Source of the DNA: Pseudodesulfovibrio alkaliphilus
GTDB taxonomy: Bacteria; Desulfobacterota; Desulfovibrionia; Desulfovibrionales; Desulfovibrionaceae
Assembly (NCBI RefSeq): GCF_009729555.1
Contig: NZ_WODC01000002.1
Coordinates: 62,001-126,000 of the forward strand
Length of the DNA stretch: 64,000 nt
Direction of reading: 5' to 3'
Part shown: one piece after another, positions 29,338 to 38,149 of the stretch
Layout of the letters: every line of letters starts with the position of its first letter
How positions within the stretch are numbered: the stretch's first letter is position 1
Made by a program: the position numbers and the translations under genes
Notes under the pieces: model-generated
What the model was told of the DNA's origin: nothing
What the model saw: only the letters and a program-made list of their open reading frames with translations
Databases searched by the model: none

Positions 29338-31683
29338 ATGAAAGTGCTCAAGATTTTTCTCGTATTTCTTTTGGTCTGCCTGCTCGCCGGGGTGGGAGCT
29401 GCCTTTGGCCTGTACCACTGGGCGTCCAGGGATTTGCCCGGCTTCAGGAACATCGCCGACTACAAACCGCCGCTGGTGACCACGGTTTACGGCGCTAACG
29501 ACGAGGTTCTCGGGTATTTCTATAGGGAGAAGCGGTTCCTGATAACCCTGGACCAGATGACTCCGTGGCTGCCCAAGGCGTTTCTGGCCGCCGAGGATTC
29601 GAGCTTCTATCAGCACGACGGCGTGGACATGACGGCCATCCTGCGGGCTTTCCTGGCCAACGTCAAGGCGGGGCGCACCAAGCAGGGCGGCTCCACCATC
29701 ACCCAGCAGATCATTAAACGGCTGCTCCTGACCCCGGAGCGAAGCTACACGCGCAAGCTCAAGGAGGCGATCCTTGCCTTCCGGCTGGAAAACTACCTGA
29801 CCAAGGAAGAGATACTGACCATTTATCTCAACCAGATATTTCTCGGAGCCAATTCCTACGGCGTTGAGGCCGCCTCGCGCACCTATTTCGCCCGTCACGC
29901 CACGGACCTGACCCTGGCCCAGGCAGCCATGCTGGCCGGCCTGCCCCAGGCTCCGAGTCGTTACAACCCCTATCAGAACTTCGAGCTGGCCAAGCAGCGC
30001 CAGCGCTACGTCCTTGATCAGCTCCTCTCGCTTCGCTGGATCACCCGCGAGCAGTTCGACGAGGCCATGGCCGAGGAAATCGAGCTGGTCAGCATGGATG
30101 ATCCGTCCTGGCGGGTCGGGGCGTACTATCTTGAGGAGGTGCGTCGCTGGCTGGTGGACCGCTACGGTGAAGACGAGACCTACACCGCTGGTCTGACCGT
30201 AACCACCCCCTGCAATCTCAAGCATCAGGCCGCTGCCGAAAAGGCGCTACGGCGGGGGCTGCTGGATTCGGCTCAGCGGCGCGGATGGACAGGGCCTGTC
30301 GAGACCATCAGCCCGGGCGATGTGGGCCGGGTGCTTGACGAAGGGCCGCAGACGGTGGACCCCATCGGGGACAAGTCCTCGCCCTTCAAGGCCTGGGTGG
30401 CCCAGGTGGACAAGGACAGGGCTTCTGTTCGCTTCGGCAGATTCCATGGCGTTATTCCGCTCAAGGCCATGTGGTGGGTGCGCGAGCCCGACGTGCGCAA
30501 GAGCCATGAGGACGTACCCGCCCCGAGCGATGCCCGCCGGGTGCTCAAGGAGGGCGACGTGGTCTGGGTCACCGTGGCCAAGGCGCCCGAATCGCCCCAG
30601 GGCGTGTGGACACTTGACCTGGAGCGCGAACCCGTTGTGGAGGGCGCCCTGGTCTCCATGACGCCTGAGAGCGGCGAGGTGCTGGCCCTGGTGGGTGGTT
30701 ATTCCTTTGGCCGCAGCCAGTTCAACCGCGCCACCCAGGCCAGACGCCAGCCCGGCTCGGCCTTTAAGCCCGTCGTTTATTCGGCGGCCATGGACGCCGG
30801 GTTCACACCCGCTTCCATGGTCCTCGACGCCCCTATCGTCTATGCCGACGATGCCCTGGGCAAGCTGTGGCGGCCCGAAAACTTCGAGGGCACCTACGAG
30901 GGGCCGACCCTGTTGCGTACCGCCCTGGTCAAGTCCAAGAACCTAGTCACCATTCGCGTGGCCCAGCGTATCGGCCTCCGGGCCATCATTGAGCGGGCGC
31001 GGGCCATGGGCCTTGAGAGCGACTTCCCCCCGGACCTCTCGGTGTCGTTGGGTTCGTCCGTGGTCACGTTGATGAATCTGTGCGAGGCGTACAGCGCCTT
31101 TGCTCGAGGCGGCTCGTACGTCAAGCCGCGCACCGTGCTCTCGGTCCGTTCGGCCTGGGGCGAGGAATTGTTCACTTCGGTGCCCGAGGTAGTGGATGCC
31201 ATCAGCCCGCAAACAGCCTACATCATGACCAGCCTGATGAAGGAAGTCGTGCGCGACGGTACAGGCTGGCGGGCACGAGTGCTCAACCGTCCCGTGGCGG
31301 CCAAGACCGGCACCTCCAACGACGAAAACGACGCCTGGTTCATGGGCTTCACTCCCTATTTGCTCACGGGCGTGTACGTCGGCTTTGACGAGATGCGTCC
31401 CATGGGCAAGTGGGAGACGGGAGCGCGGGCGGCCAGTCCCCTGTGGGTGGACTATCGCAAACAGGTGGAGGAGGATTATCCCTATCAGGACTTCCCGGAA
31501 CCGCCGGGAGTTGTTATGGTCCGGGTGGACGGGGCCACTGGGCGGCTTGCCTCATCCGGCTCGGGAACGCAGTATTTCCTGCCGTTCAAGGTGGGCACCG
31601 AGCCAACCCAGGCCGCCGCGTCCGGCGGAGCGGCCGAGGACGCGGGCGGCTCGGCCGACGATCTCTTCAAGCAGATGTTCTGA
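29338..31683 (+). CDS. mrcA: Penicillin-binding protein 1A (bifunctional)
   Basis: The 781-residue class A PBP makes and cross-links peptidoglycan. A single N-terminal membrane anchor is present (residues 4-24). The GT51 transglycosylase domain has AAEDSSFYQHDGVD (catalytic Glu near 84) and GGSTITQQIIKRLLL. An OB-like domain is inserted at about 330-440. The transpeptidase shows the Ser nucleophile in PGSAFKP (about 474), SKN and KTGTSN (about 655). The tail is low-complexity. I use the ATG at 29338 rather than an upstream TTG. Confidence 0.96.
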   Translation: MKVLKIFLVFLLVCLLAGVGAAFGLYHWASRDLPGFRNIADYKPPLVTTVYGANDEVLGYFYREKRFLITLDQMTPWLPKAFLAAEDSSFYQHDGVDMTAILRAFLANVKAGRTKQGGSTITQQIIKRLLLTPERSYTRKLKEAILAFRLENYLTKEEILTIYLNQIFLGANSYGVEAASRTYFARHATDLTLAQAAMLAGLPQAPSRYNPYQNFELAKQRQRYVLDQLLSLRWITREQFDEAMAEEIELVSMDDPSWRVGAYYLEEVRRWLVDRYGEDETYTAGLTVTTPCNLKHQAAAEKALRRGLLDSAQRRGWTGPVETISPGDVGRVLDEGPQTVDPIGDKSSPFKAWVAQVDKDRASVRFGRFHGVIPLKAMWWVREPDVRKSHEDVPAPSDARRVLKEGDVVWVTVAKAPESPQGVWTLDLEREPVVEGALVSMTPESGEVLALVGGYSFGRSQFNRATQARRQPGSAFKPVVYSAAMDAGFTPASMVLDAPIVYADDALGKLWRPENFEGTYEGPTLLRTALVKSKNLVTIRVAQRIGLRAIIERARAMGLESDFPPDLSVSLGSSVVTLMNLCEAYSAFARGGSYVKPRTVLSVRSAWGEELFTSVPEVVDAISPQTAYIMTSLMKEVVRDGTGWRARVLNRPVAAKTGTSNDENDAWFMGFTPYLLTGVYVGFDEMRPMGKWETGARAASPLWVDYRKQVEEDYPYQDFPEPPGVVMVRVDGATGRLASSGSGTQYFLPFKVGTEPTQAAASGGAAEDAGGSADDLFKQMF

Positions 31684-31696
31684 CAAGGATGGCACC

Positions 31697-32479
31697 ATGG
31701 AACTCGATATCTATCAGGTGGACGCCTTTGCCGAAGAGGTCTTCAGCGGCAATCCGGCGGCGGTGGTGCCGCTCTTCGAGTGGCTGAGCGATGGGTTGAT
31801 GCAGAAGATCGCCCAGGAATGCGGCCAGTCCGAGACCGCCTTCTTCGTGCGCCGGGGCGAATACTTCGAGCTTCGCTGGTTCACCCCGGAATATGAAATA
31901 GACCTGTGCGGCCACGCCACCCTGGCCAGCGCCCATGTGCTTTACGAGTTCCTTGACTACGCCGATCCGGTGGTGGTTTTCGAGACCAAGAGCGGACGGC
32001 TTTTTGTGGACCGGGAGGCGGGTCTGTATTCCATGGATTTCCCGGCCTGGAGCGTCCGGCCCATTCAGGTGACAGAGAGGGTCGCCAAGGCCCTGGGTGC
32101 CCGTCCCGCCGAGCTCTTCATGGGCGAGCGCGACATGATGGCCGTGTTCGAGTCCGAGGAGGAGATACGTGCCCTTGAGCCGGACTTCCGCCTTGTCTCC
32201 AAGCTGGACGGCCTGTGCATGATCTGCACCGCGCCCGGCCTGGACTACGATTTCGTTTCCCGCACCTTTGTTCCGCTCACCGGGGTGCCTGAAGATCCAG
32301 TTACCGGCTCGGCCCACTGCACCCTGGTGCCTTTCTGGGCCAAGCGGTTGGGTCGCTCGTCCCTGCGAGCCCGGCAGGTGTCCGCTCGCGGCGGAGTGCT
32401 CGTCTGCGAGGACATGGGGGACCGCGTCAAGATCGCGGGCCACGCCGTGACCTTCATGCGCGGGACCATCATACTCTGA
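31697..32479 (+). CDS. PhzF-family isomerase-like protein
   Basis: The 260-residue protein matches the PhzF/YddE fold: QVDAFAEEVFSGNPAAVV at the start, the catalytic-Glu-bearing QSETAFFVR, RWFTPEYEIDLCGHATLA, and a C-terminal half with GVPEDPVTGSAHC. PhzF acts in phenazine synthesis, but most homologues are unlinked to phenazines and have unknown substrates; no other phenazine genes are present. It starts 13 bases after the PBP1A stop and is followed by a terminator. Confidence 0.9.
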   Translation: MELDIYQVDAFAEEVFSGNPAAVVPLFEWLSDGLMQKIAQECGQSETAFFVRRGEYFELRWFTPEYEIDLCGHATLASAHVLYEFLDYADPVVVFETKSGRLFVDREAGLYSMDFPAWSVRPIQVTERVAKALGARPAELFMGERDMMAVFESEEEIRALEPDFRLVSKLDGLCMICTAPGLDYDFVSRTFVPLTGVPEDPVTGSAHCTLVPFWAKRLGRSSLRARQVSARGGVLVCEDMGDRVKIAGHAVTFMRGTIIL

Positions 32480-32507
32480 TTTTCCGGTATTTGATGCCGA
32501 GCAGGAG

Positions 32508-32542
32508 AGAGGCCGGGGAGAGATTACCCGGCCTCTTGTCTT
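32508..32542 (+). terminator. Terminator after PhzF gene
   Basis: AGAGGCCGGG (32508-32517), 9-base loop, CCCGGCCTCT (32527-32536), then TGTCTTG. It lies between convergent genes. Confidence 0.65.
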
Positions 32543-32554
32543 GCGCATGAACCG

Positions 32555-34537
32555 TTACAGCAGTTGCAGTTTCCAGTTGAAGGTGCTGGTGCGTCGCGGT
32601 TTGGGGACATCCTTGGGCCAGTCCTCAAGCATGGTGACGAAGGTCTTGAAGCCCGCCCTGTCCAGGGTGCGGTATTCATCGCCCAGGTCCAGCTCCCAGG
32701 CCGGGAAGAGCCAGTTGGTCTGCCCGTATTTGCGTACGAAGAGCACTTCGTGCATGGGGCTTTTGACGGGCGAATCGAACCGGACCGAATTGGCCAGGAA
32801 ACGCGACAGGCCAAAGGGCCACATGCCCCTGATGACCGCGCCCAGGGGGAGCGGAGTGTTCCGCGCCAGTTCGAGCATGTCCTCGCCCGAGAGTTCCGGG
32901 CTGACTATGGCCGAGGAGCAGCCCAAGTCCTTGAGGGTCTGGAGGGCGAAGCGGTTGGCTGCGTTGCAGAAGGGACCGGCCACCAGGGCGACTCTCTTGC
33001 GGTCCGTGAAGTAGGCAGCCTGCCAGGGCGCGTTGATGACGAACTCGCGGGCACCGTTCTTGACCGCTTCCTTGATCAGGGCACGGTATTTCTTGTCCTC
33101 GTCGGGCCAGATGACCGGAGGCAGCCACCACTGGACGCGGCCGGTCAGGCCTCGGGCCACCTTGCCCAGAGAGGCGCGCTCGAGCCAGTAGGCTGCCCGG
33201 CCGTTGATGCGGCTTCGAGGAGGCAGCCGATAGAGGGAGACGTTCTCCGGCTTGACCTTGGCCCGCACTGCGTTTTTCGGCCACTTGGGCACAAACTTCG
33301 GCTCGCTGGTCTCAGGGGCTGGGAACAGGGCCAATTCGGCCTCCAGCCCCTTGATCAGTTTGACCAGCTCCGGTTCGCGCCGATCCACCAGGAAGACCTT
33401 GGTGCCGGATGGCAGGGGTGGTCCCTGGTGCTTGGCCGAGGTCGGGATGTCCATGCGGCCGCGTTTGGGCACGCGGCGGCGGATGGACAGGGTCCGGTGT
33501 CCGGGCTGGTCCTCATAGCCCACGCGCAGGAGATCGCCGGGATGCAGGTCCTCTCGGGGCTGGAAATAGAGCTTTTTCTGGTCGCGCTTGACCTCGCCCA
33601 CGAGCCTGCCCGAGCTGGTCTCCCCGCCGGGCTGGATGGGCATGAAGGGACGCTGGGGCAGGAAGGTGGAGTGGCTGGTGGGTCGGCCCAGGGCCTGGTC
33701 GAGCAGGTCCGCGGCCGCCTTCTTGGCCTGGGCATCTCCCGGATTGTCGCGCAGCATCTGGTAGGCGCGCACCGTGTAGTAGACGTAGTGGGGGCCTTTC
33801 TTGCGGCCCTCGATCTTCCATGCCGTCACCCTGGGCATGTCCAGCAGCGGCTTGGTCAGCACGTCAAGGGAGAGATCGGTGCAGGAGAAGAGGCGCTCGG
33901 CGTCCTGCTTGCCTTGCTTGTAGAGGCGGCGGCAGGGCTGGACGCAACGGCCGCGCAGGCCGGACTTGCCGCCAAGGTAGCTGCTCCAGTAGCAGCGGCC
34001 GGAAACGCAGTGGCACAATGCGCCGTGGACGAAGATTTCAAGGTCCAGGCCCTTGGGACACGCCTCGGCCATGAGCTTGACCTCGTCGAGGTTCAGCTCT
34101 CGGGGAACCACCACGCGGTTGACGCCGAGCTTTTTCGCCACTTCGAGCCCGGCCGGATGGCTCAGGTTCGCCAGGGTCGAGAGGTGCAGCTCGCCCGAGA
34201 ATCCGGCCTGGCGGGCCAGGGTGATCATGCCCAGATCCTGGACGATGAGGGCGTAGGGCTTGACGTATTTCTCAAGCCGCTCCACGAGCCTTCCTGCAGC
34301 CTCGGGATCGCCGGGCTTGACCAGGGTGTTCATGGCGACGTATGTGCGGGTTCCGCGGTCGCGGCCCAGGCTTGCCAGTTGCGCCAGCTCGCTGATAGAG
34401 AAGTTGGTGGCCTGCATGCGGGCCGAAAAGTGCTTGAGCCCCACGTACACGGCGTCCGCCCCGGCCGCCACCGCAGCGAGGAAGGACGGCGCATCCCCAG
34501 CGGGCGCCATGATTTCAGGTAAATGTTTCATACTCAT
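32555..34537 (-). CDS. U32-family peptidase / RlhA-type hydroxylase-like protein
   Basis: The 660-residue protein has the U32 hallmarks: PEIMAPAGDAPSFLAAVAAG at the N-terminus, the FVHGALCHCVSGRCY motif and further cysteines GRCVQPCR that could hold an iron-sulfur cluster. Related E. coli proteins (RlhA, TrhP, UbiU) hydroxylate RNA or ubiquinone rather than cleave peptides, so the peptidase label may mislead. A long C-terminal extension is present. Two in-frame ATGs begin the protein (34537 and 34531). The start lies only 11 bases from the divergent pyrK start. Confidence 0.9.
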   Translation of the reverse strand: MSMKHLPEIMAPAGDAPSFLAAVAAGADAVYVGLKHFSARMQATNFSISELAQLASLGRDRGTRTYVAMNTLVKPGDPEAAGRLVERLEKYVKPYALIVQDLGMITLARQAGFSGELHLSTLANLSHPAGLEVAKKLGVNRVVVPRELNLDEVKLMAEACPKGLDLEIFVHGALCHCVSGRCYWSSYLGGKSGLRGRCVQPCRRLYKQGKQDAERLFSCTDLSLDVLTKPLLDMPRVTAWKIEGRKKGPHYVYYTVRAYQMLRDNPGDAQAKKAAADLLDQALGRPTSHSTFLPQRPFMPIQPGGETSSGRLVGEVKRDQKKLYFQPREDLHPGDLLRVGYEDQPGHRTLSIRRRVPKRGRMDIPTSAKHQGPPLPSGTKVFLVDRREPELVKLIKGLEAELALFPAPETSEPKFVPKWPKNAVRAKVKPENVSLYRLPPRSRINGRAAYWLERASLGKVARGLTGRVQWWLPPVIWPDEDKKYRALIKEAVKNGAREFVINAPWQAAYFTDRKRVALVAGPFCNAANRFALQTLKDLGCSSAIVSPELSGEDMLELARNTPLPLGAVIRGMWPFGLSRFLANSVRFDSPVKSPMHEVLFVRKYGQTNWLFPAWELDLGDEYRTLDRAGFKTFVTMLEDWPKDVPKPRRTSTFNWKLQLL

Positions 34538-34548
34538 AAGGGTGTCGC

Positions 34549-35334
34549 ATGTCCTTGAGGGTCTGCCGGAATGTTACGGTATTGGAAGTGTCCCCGGTCG
34601 GTCAACGGAAAAGGCCCGACGAATTTTACGAGATACGCCTCTCCCTGCCAGACTGGGATGGGTGGAAGCCCGGCCAGTTCGTCATGGTCCGGCCCGCTTC
34701 CTGGGAGCTGGATATGCTCTGGGCGCGGCCCTTTTCCATCTCTTCGGCGGATGCGGACGGCCTGACCCTCTTCGTTCAGAAGGTGGGGCGCGGCACGGCC
34801 CGCATGGCTCGCCTCGCGCCGGGCGATCAGGTAGCCCTGTGGGGGCCGCTTGGCAACTCGTTCGCCGTGGAGCCCGACACGCCGACCCTGCTGCTTGCCG
34901 GGGGCATCGGCATCGCACCTTTTCGCGGTTATGTCGAGCGTCATCCGCACCCGGAGAACCTGCGGCTTTTCCTGGCCCATCGGCTGCCCCTGGAATGCTA
35001 CCCCTATGACCTGCTCTCGAACCGGGTGGACTGCCGCTGCCTGCTCGAAGCCTGTCCCGCCGACCTCGACCTGATCATCGCCGCCCTGCGCGAGCAGATC
35101 GCCGAATACGCGGCCAAGGACGGCCTGATCCTCGCCTGCGGCCCGACCCCGTTCATGCGTACGGTCCAGACGTTTGCCGCCGAGCTGGGGGCGCGAGCCC
35201 AGGTTTCGCTGGAAAACCGCATGGCCTGCGGGGTGGGCGCCTGCCTGGGCTGCGTCGCGCCCGACGCCGAGGGGCATCATGTCCAGGTCTGTACACGCGG
35301 GCCGATCTTCTGGGCCGACAAGGTTCGTCTGTAG
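34549..35334 (+). CDS. pyrK: Dihydroorotate dehydrogenase electron-transfer subunit
   Basis: The 261-residue protein has an FAD-binding domain (RPFSIS), an NAD-binding domain (LLAGGIGIAPF, LACGPTPFM) and a C-terminal [2Fe-2S] motif CGVGACLGC with a fourth Cys in VQVCTRGP. PyrK passes electrons from PyrD to NAD. pyrD follows after 22 bases, forming the class 1B heterotetramer. The ATG is 11 bases from the start of the U32 gene on the other strand. Confidence 0.95.
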   Translation: MSLRVCRNVTVLEVSPVGQRKRPDEFYEIRLSLPDWDGWKPGQFVMVRPASWELDMLWARPFSISSADADGLTLFVQKVGRGTARMARLAPGDQVALWGPLGNSFAVEPDTPTLLLAGGIGIAPFRGYVERHPHPENLRLFLAHRLPLECYPYDLLSNRVDCRCLLEACPADLDLIIAALREQIAEYAAKDGLILACGPTPFMRTVQTFAAELGARAQVSLENRMACGVGACLGCVAPDAEGHHVQVCTRGPIFWADKVRL

Positions 35335-35356
35335 TCATTTCGAGGGGGTTTCATCC

Positions 35357-36274
35357 ATGGATATGCACGTGAGCTTCGGAGGCTTAAGCCTCAAGAATCC
35401 GGTCATGACCGCCTCGGGCACCTTTGGCTCCGGGCTCGAATTCGCGCCCTACGGCGATCTCAGGCGGTTGGGAGGCATTGTGGCCAAGGGCATCTCCCTT
35501 GCTCCTCGCGAGGGCAACCCCATGCCGCGCATCGCCGAGACGCCGTGCGGCATGCTCAACGCCATCGGCATCCAGAATCCCGGGGTGGAGGATTTCGTCA
35601 GGCGGACACTGCCCTCGCTGCCCTGGCGCGACGTGGCCATCGTCGCCAATCTCTATGCCTGCGACGCCGCCGAGTTCGGCGAGCTGGCCGGGGTGCTGGC
35701 GGCCGAGGAGGGCATCGCGGCCCTTGAGGTCAACGTCTCCTGCCCCAACGTCCGCGAGGGCGGCATCGCCTTTGGCCAGGACCCGGCCCAGATAGCCCGC
35801 GTGACCGAGGCGGTCCGCAAGCGGGCCGGGGGCAAGCCGGTTATGGTCAAGCTCTCGCCCAATGTCACGGACATCGCGGTCTGCGCCAGAGCCGCGGCCG
35901 ACGGCGGGGCGCACATCCTTTCGCTCATCAACACCCTCGCGGGCATGGCGGTGGACATCCGCAACCGGCGGCCGCGAGTCGCCAACGTGGTGGCCGGCCT
36001 GTCCGGCCCGGCCATCAAGCCCGTGGCCCTGCGCTGCGTGCATCAGGCGGTGCGGGCCGTGGACATTCCTGTGGTGGGCATCGGCGGCATTGCCAGCGCC
36101 GAGGACGCCCTGGAGTTCATTCTGGTGGGTGCCCACGCGGTGCAGGTGGGCACGGCCAATTTCCTGCGCCCGGACTTCGCCTTTGGCCTGGCAGACGAGA
36201 TGGAGGCCCTGCTGGCCGGGATAGGCGCATCGAGCCTCGACGAGTTCCGCGGCAGCCTGCGCCTGCCCCTGTGA
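35357..36274 (+). CDS. pyrD: Dihydroorotate dehydrogenase, class 1B catalytic subunit
   Basis: The 305-residue FMN enzyme oxidises dihydroorotate to orotate in pyrimidine synthesis. Visible features are NPVMTASGTFG, the catalytic cysteine in VNVSCPNVREGG (about residue 132, the class 1 base), and the FMN phosphate loop GIGGIASAEDALEF. It pairs with PyrK encoded immediately upstream. The ATG chosen begins the conserved MHVSFGGLSLKNPV block. Confidence 0.96.
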   Translation: MDMHVSFGGLSLKNPVMTASGTFGSGLEFAPYGDLRRLGGIVAKGISLAPREGNPMPRIAETPCGMLNAIGIQNPGVEDFVRRTLPSLPWRDVAIVANLYACDAAEFGELAGVLAAEEGIAALEVNVSCPNVREGGIAFGQDPAQIARVTEAVRKRAGGKPVMVKLSPNVTDIAVCARAAADGGAHILSLINTLAGMAVDIRNRRPRVANVVAGLSGPAIKPVALRCVHQAVRAVDIPVVGIGGIASAEDALEFILVGAHAVQVGTANFLRPDFAFGLADEMEALLAGIGASSLDEFRGSLRLPL

Positions 36275-36328
36275 TCCGCCCGGCCAGCCGAGGCAAAACC
36301 CGCGCCGTGCCCCTGGGGAATTTTTCCC

Positions 36329-36357
36329 TTGCCATGCCGCGCCATTTTGGTTAGTTA
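36329..36357 (+). promoter_or_regulatory. tRNA-Ser promoter
   Basis: TTGCCA (36329-36334), 17-base spacer, TAGTTA (36352-36357), about 15 bases before the tRNA. Confidence 0.5.
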
Positions 36358-36372
36358 CAGCCTCTCAAACGC

Positions 36373-36464
36373 GGAGAGGTGTCCGAGTCCGGCTTAAGGA
36401 GCACGCCTGGAAAGCGTGTTTGGGGGGAACTCCAACGGAGGTTCAAATCCTCTCCTCTCCGCCA
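36373..36464 (+). tRNA. tRNA-Ser (anticodon GGA)
   Basis: The acceptor stem GGAGAGG pairs with CCTCTCC. The anticodon loop CTGGAAA sits on stem CACGC/GCGTG and gives anticodon GGA. There is a long variable arm (TTGGGGGGAACTCCAA), typical of class II serine tRNAs, the T arm contains GTTCAAATC, and CCA is encoded. It borders the AT-rich reverse-transcriptase insert. Confidence 0.96.
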
Positions 36465-36475
36465 CTTGATAATAG

Positions 36476-36520
36476 AACCTTGAATCTTGGCAATGAGCTG
36501 AGATTCAAGGTTTTATTCAT
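36476..36520 (+). terminator. Terminator after tRNA-Ser
   Basis: AACCTTGAATCT (36476-36487), a 13-base loop, AGATTCAAGGTT (36501-36512), then TTATTCATTTC. The 12-bp stem is perfect and AT-richer than other terminators here. Confidence 0.75.
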
Positions 36521-36577
36521 TTCTTTTCAAATGGTTTGCTATGCTTGGTGAAGCCTGTAATATCTTCCTGCAAGGAA

Positions 36578-37489
36578 TTATCGGCGTTGGACTAGCCTTA
36601 TGTATTGCTCTTTTCCGTCTATGCGGCTTTCTTCTTTCGATTTTTCACTATCTGTCATGTAGTCCTTAAAAAGTCCAAATTGGTGCTTTTGTGCCCTGAC
36701 TGACTTTTTATAATATCTAGATACACGCACTTTATTGGTGTTTACATTTATCCCTGTAACAAGTTTACCTTTATATGGGGTAAAAAGTTCTTCTTTTTCG
36801 TCGTTGAGGAGAAGTCCGAAGGAAGTGATAATTTCTTTGGTCTTCCTTATAAAGCCTTCTGGAATTCTCCGCCCCGAAAAAGTCAGGTCATCGATGAAGC
36901 GTGTGTATGTAAGACCATAGTCACATGCAAGGCTGTTAAGTCTATTATCCAAGGGAAAGCACAAAATATTAGTTAGAACGGGGCTTGTTGGAGAGCCTGT
37001 GGGGAGTTTGTATTTGTATGTTGTTAATTTGGTTAAAATGTTAGAGACTGGAGGGGAGCAGCCTAATTGTTCTGCAAGCAATTTGTATATTCTGTTTGAG
37101 GAGATCGACGGGAAGAATGAACTGAAATCTAAGCAGTAAACATAGGGAGCGGCTGCATGACGCTTAGCGTTATCGATGTGGCATCGCCTTTGGACTGCGC
37201 CGTAAGCAGCAGGATGCAAAGGGTGTTTTTGAAGCTGTCTAAGGATTGCAGTTTGGACTTTTCTGAGAGCACCTGAAGGTACTGATAGTACACGAACTGC
37301 ACCGTTTTTTTTTGTGATTTCTTTCTTGTGATAGTTAGATTCGATGTTGCCGCACAGTTCTTCAAGTTGACTAAGAGGGTAGCCAAGGATTCTGGCTAGA
37401 GATTTTGGACTCTTTATTCCAACAATGGGACACAAGGGATCAGGCGGCGTCACAAGAGATGGTGTCCATTTCGTAAGTGATGATGGCAA
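36578..37489 (-). CDS. Retron-type reverse transcriptase
   Basis: Up to 303 residues with the reverse-transcriptase motifs in order: CLDFSSFFPSI (first catalytic Asp), LPTGSPTSPVLTN, then YTRFIDDLTFSG, which holds the catalytic Asp-Asp near residue 198. The later KGKLVTGINVN matches the VTG motif of retron enzymes. The YxDD box reads FIDD. The N-terminal KSPKSLARILGYP and NGAVRVLSVPSGALRKVQ also fit retron RTs. The ATG overlaps the HTH gene by 50 bases; internal GTG or TTG starts are possible. Base composition is visibly AT-richer than the flanking genes. Confidence 0.9.
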   Translation of the reverse strand: MPSSLTKWTPSLVTPPDPLCPIVGIKSPKSLARILGYPLSQLEELCGNIESNYHKKEITKKNGAVRVLSVPSGALRKVQTAILRQLQKHPLHPAAYGAVQRRCHIDNAKRHAAAPYVYCLDFSSFFPSISSNRIYKLLAEQLGCSPPVSNILTKLTTYKYKLPTGSPTSPVLTNILCFPLDNRLNSLACDYGLTYTRFIDDLTFSGRRIPEGFIRKTKEIITSFGLLLNDEKEELFTPYKGKLVTGINVNTNKVRVSRYYKKSVRAQKHQFGLFKDYMTDSEKSKEESRIDGKEQYIRLVQRR

Positions 37490-37751
37490 AGAGATTTTTT
37501 TGTAGTTTGATAAAGTCTTCTCTGTCGCTGCCTATGAGTTCGGAAGGGACCTCGCTTGCAACCAAGTAGAGTAGCTCTTTAGAAACTCCTAATCGATCAG
37601 CAAGCGTCTCAACAAGTTTAACACTCATTGTTTTCTTACCACTTTCAACAAGAGATAAATAATTTTGAGAAATGCCTAAGCACTGAGCCATGTCGCCCTG
37701 CGAAAGGCCTTGGCTTGCTCGTATTGTTCTAATCAGTTTTCCAATGGTCAT
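37440..37751 (-). CDS. XRE-family helix-turn-helix protein
   Basis: The 103-residue protein has a Cro/CI-type HTH in residues 4-60 (IRASQGLSQGDMAQCLGIS, then LSLVESGKKTMS). The last 40 residues (from about 65) are acidic and helical without a known domain. It lies directly upstream of the reverse transcriptase on the same strand and overlaps its start. It may repress the locus or act as effector or antitoxin. AT-rich like its neighbours. Confidence 0.88.
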   Translation of the reverse strand: MTIGKLIRTIRASQGLSQGDMAQCLGISQNYLSLVESGKKTMSVKLVETLADRLGVSKELLYLVASEVPSELIGSDREDFIKLQKNLFAIITYEMDTISCDAA

Positions 37752-37813
37752 TATATAATCCTATTTGGTTGATTTCAGGGCTTGGCAGTCTTTCATCATC
37801 TGACTCTTGTTTC

Positions 37814-38083
37814 TTAGAGCATCAGGCCAACAAGCTCTTGGATTCTTTCCAAGAGACGAGGCCACCAACGTAGCACATACATGGACCAAAATAATGCTGC
37901 TTTCGCACGCATCGTCTTCCTTTTTAGGTCAGATAAGGCCCGTTGCGTAACTACGTCAGATGAAACGAGTTCATCCGTAATCTTAAGTTTGAATCTTCGC
38001 TTTTTCACAAGTCCATATAGCAACTCGTGAGACTCCTCAATCAATTCGAGGTGTCGCTTTTGTTCATGAATTGGTTTTCTCAT
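37814..38083 (-). CDS. Small protein of unknown function in retron-like locus
   Basis: The 89-residue protein is highly basic (VKKRRFKLKITDEL, LKRKTMRAKAAL) with an aromatic, hydrophobic segment near the C-terminus (LFWSMYVLRWWPRLL). It starts at an ATG preceded by AAAGGAAT. No family is recognised. It is the first gene of the three-gene minus-strand set and directly follows the structured non-coding region. A membrane-active or nucleic-acid-binding role is possible, but nothing in the sequence decides. Confidence 0.7.
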   Translation of the reverse strand: MRKPIHEQKRHLELIEESHELLYGLVKKRRFKLKITDELVSSDVVTQRALSDLKRKTMRAKAALFWSMYVLRWWPRLLERIQELVGLML

Positions 38084-38149
38084 ATACTACTTATTCCTTT
38101 CCACGAGTAATTCTCGCAGGGTTATGGCAGTTGTACTGCCCGTTAACAT

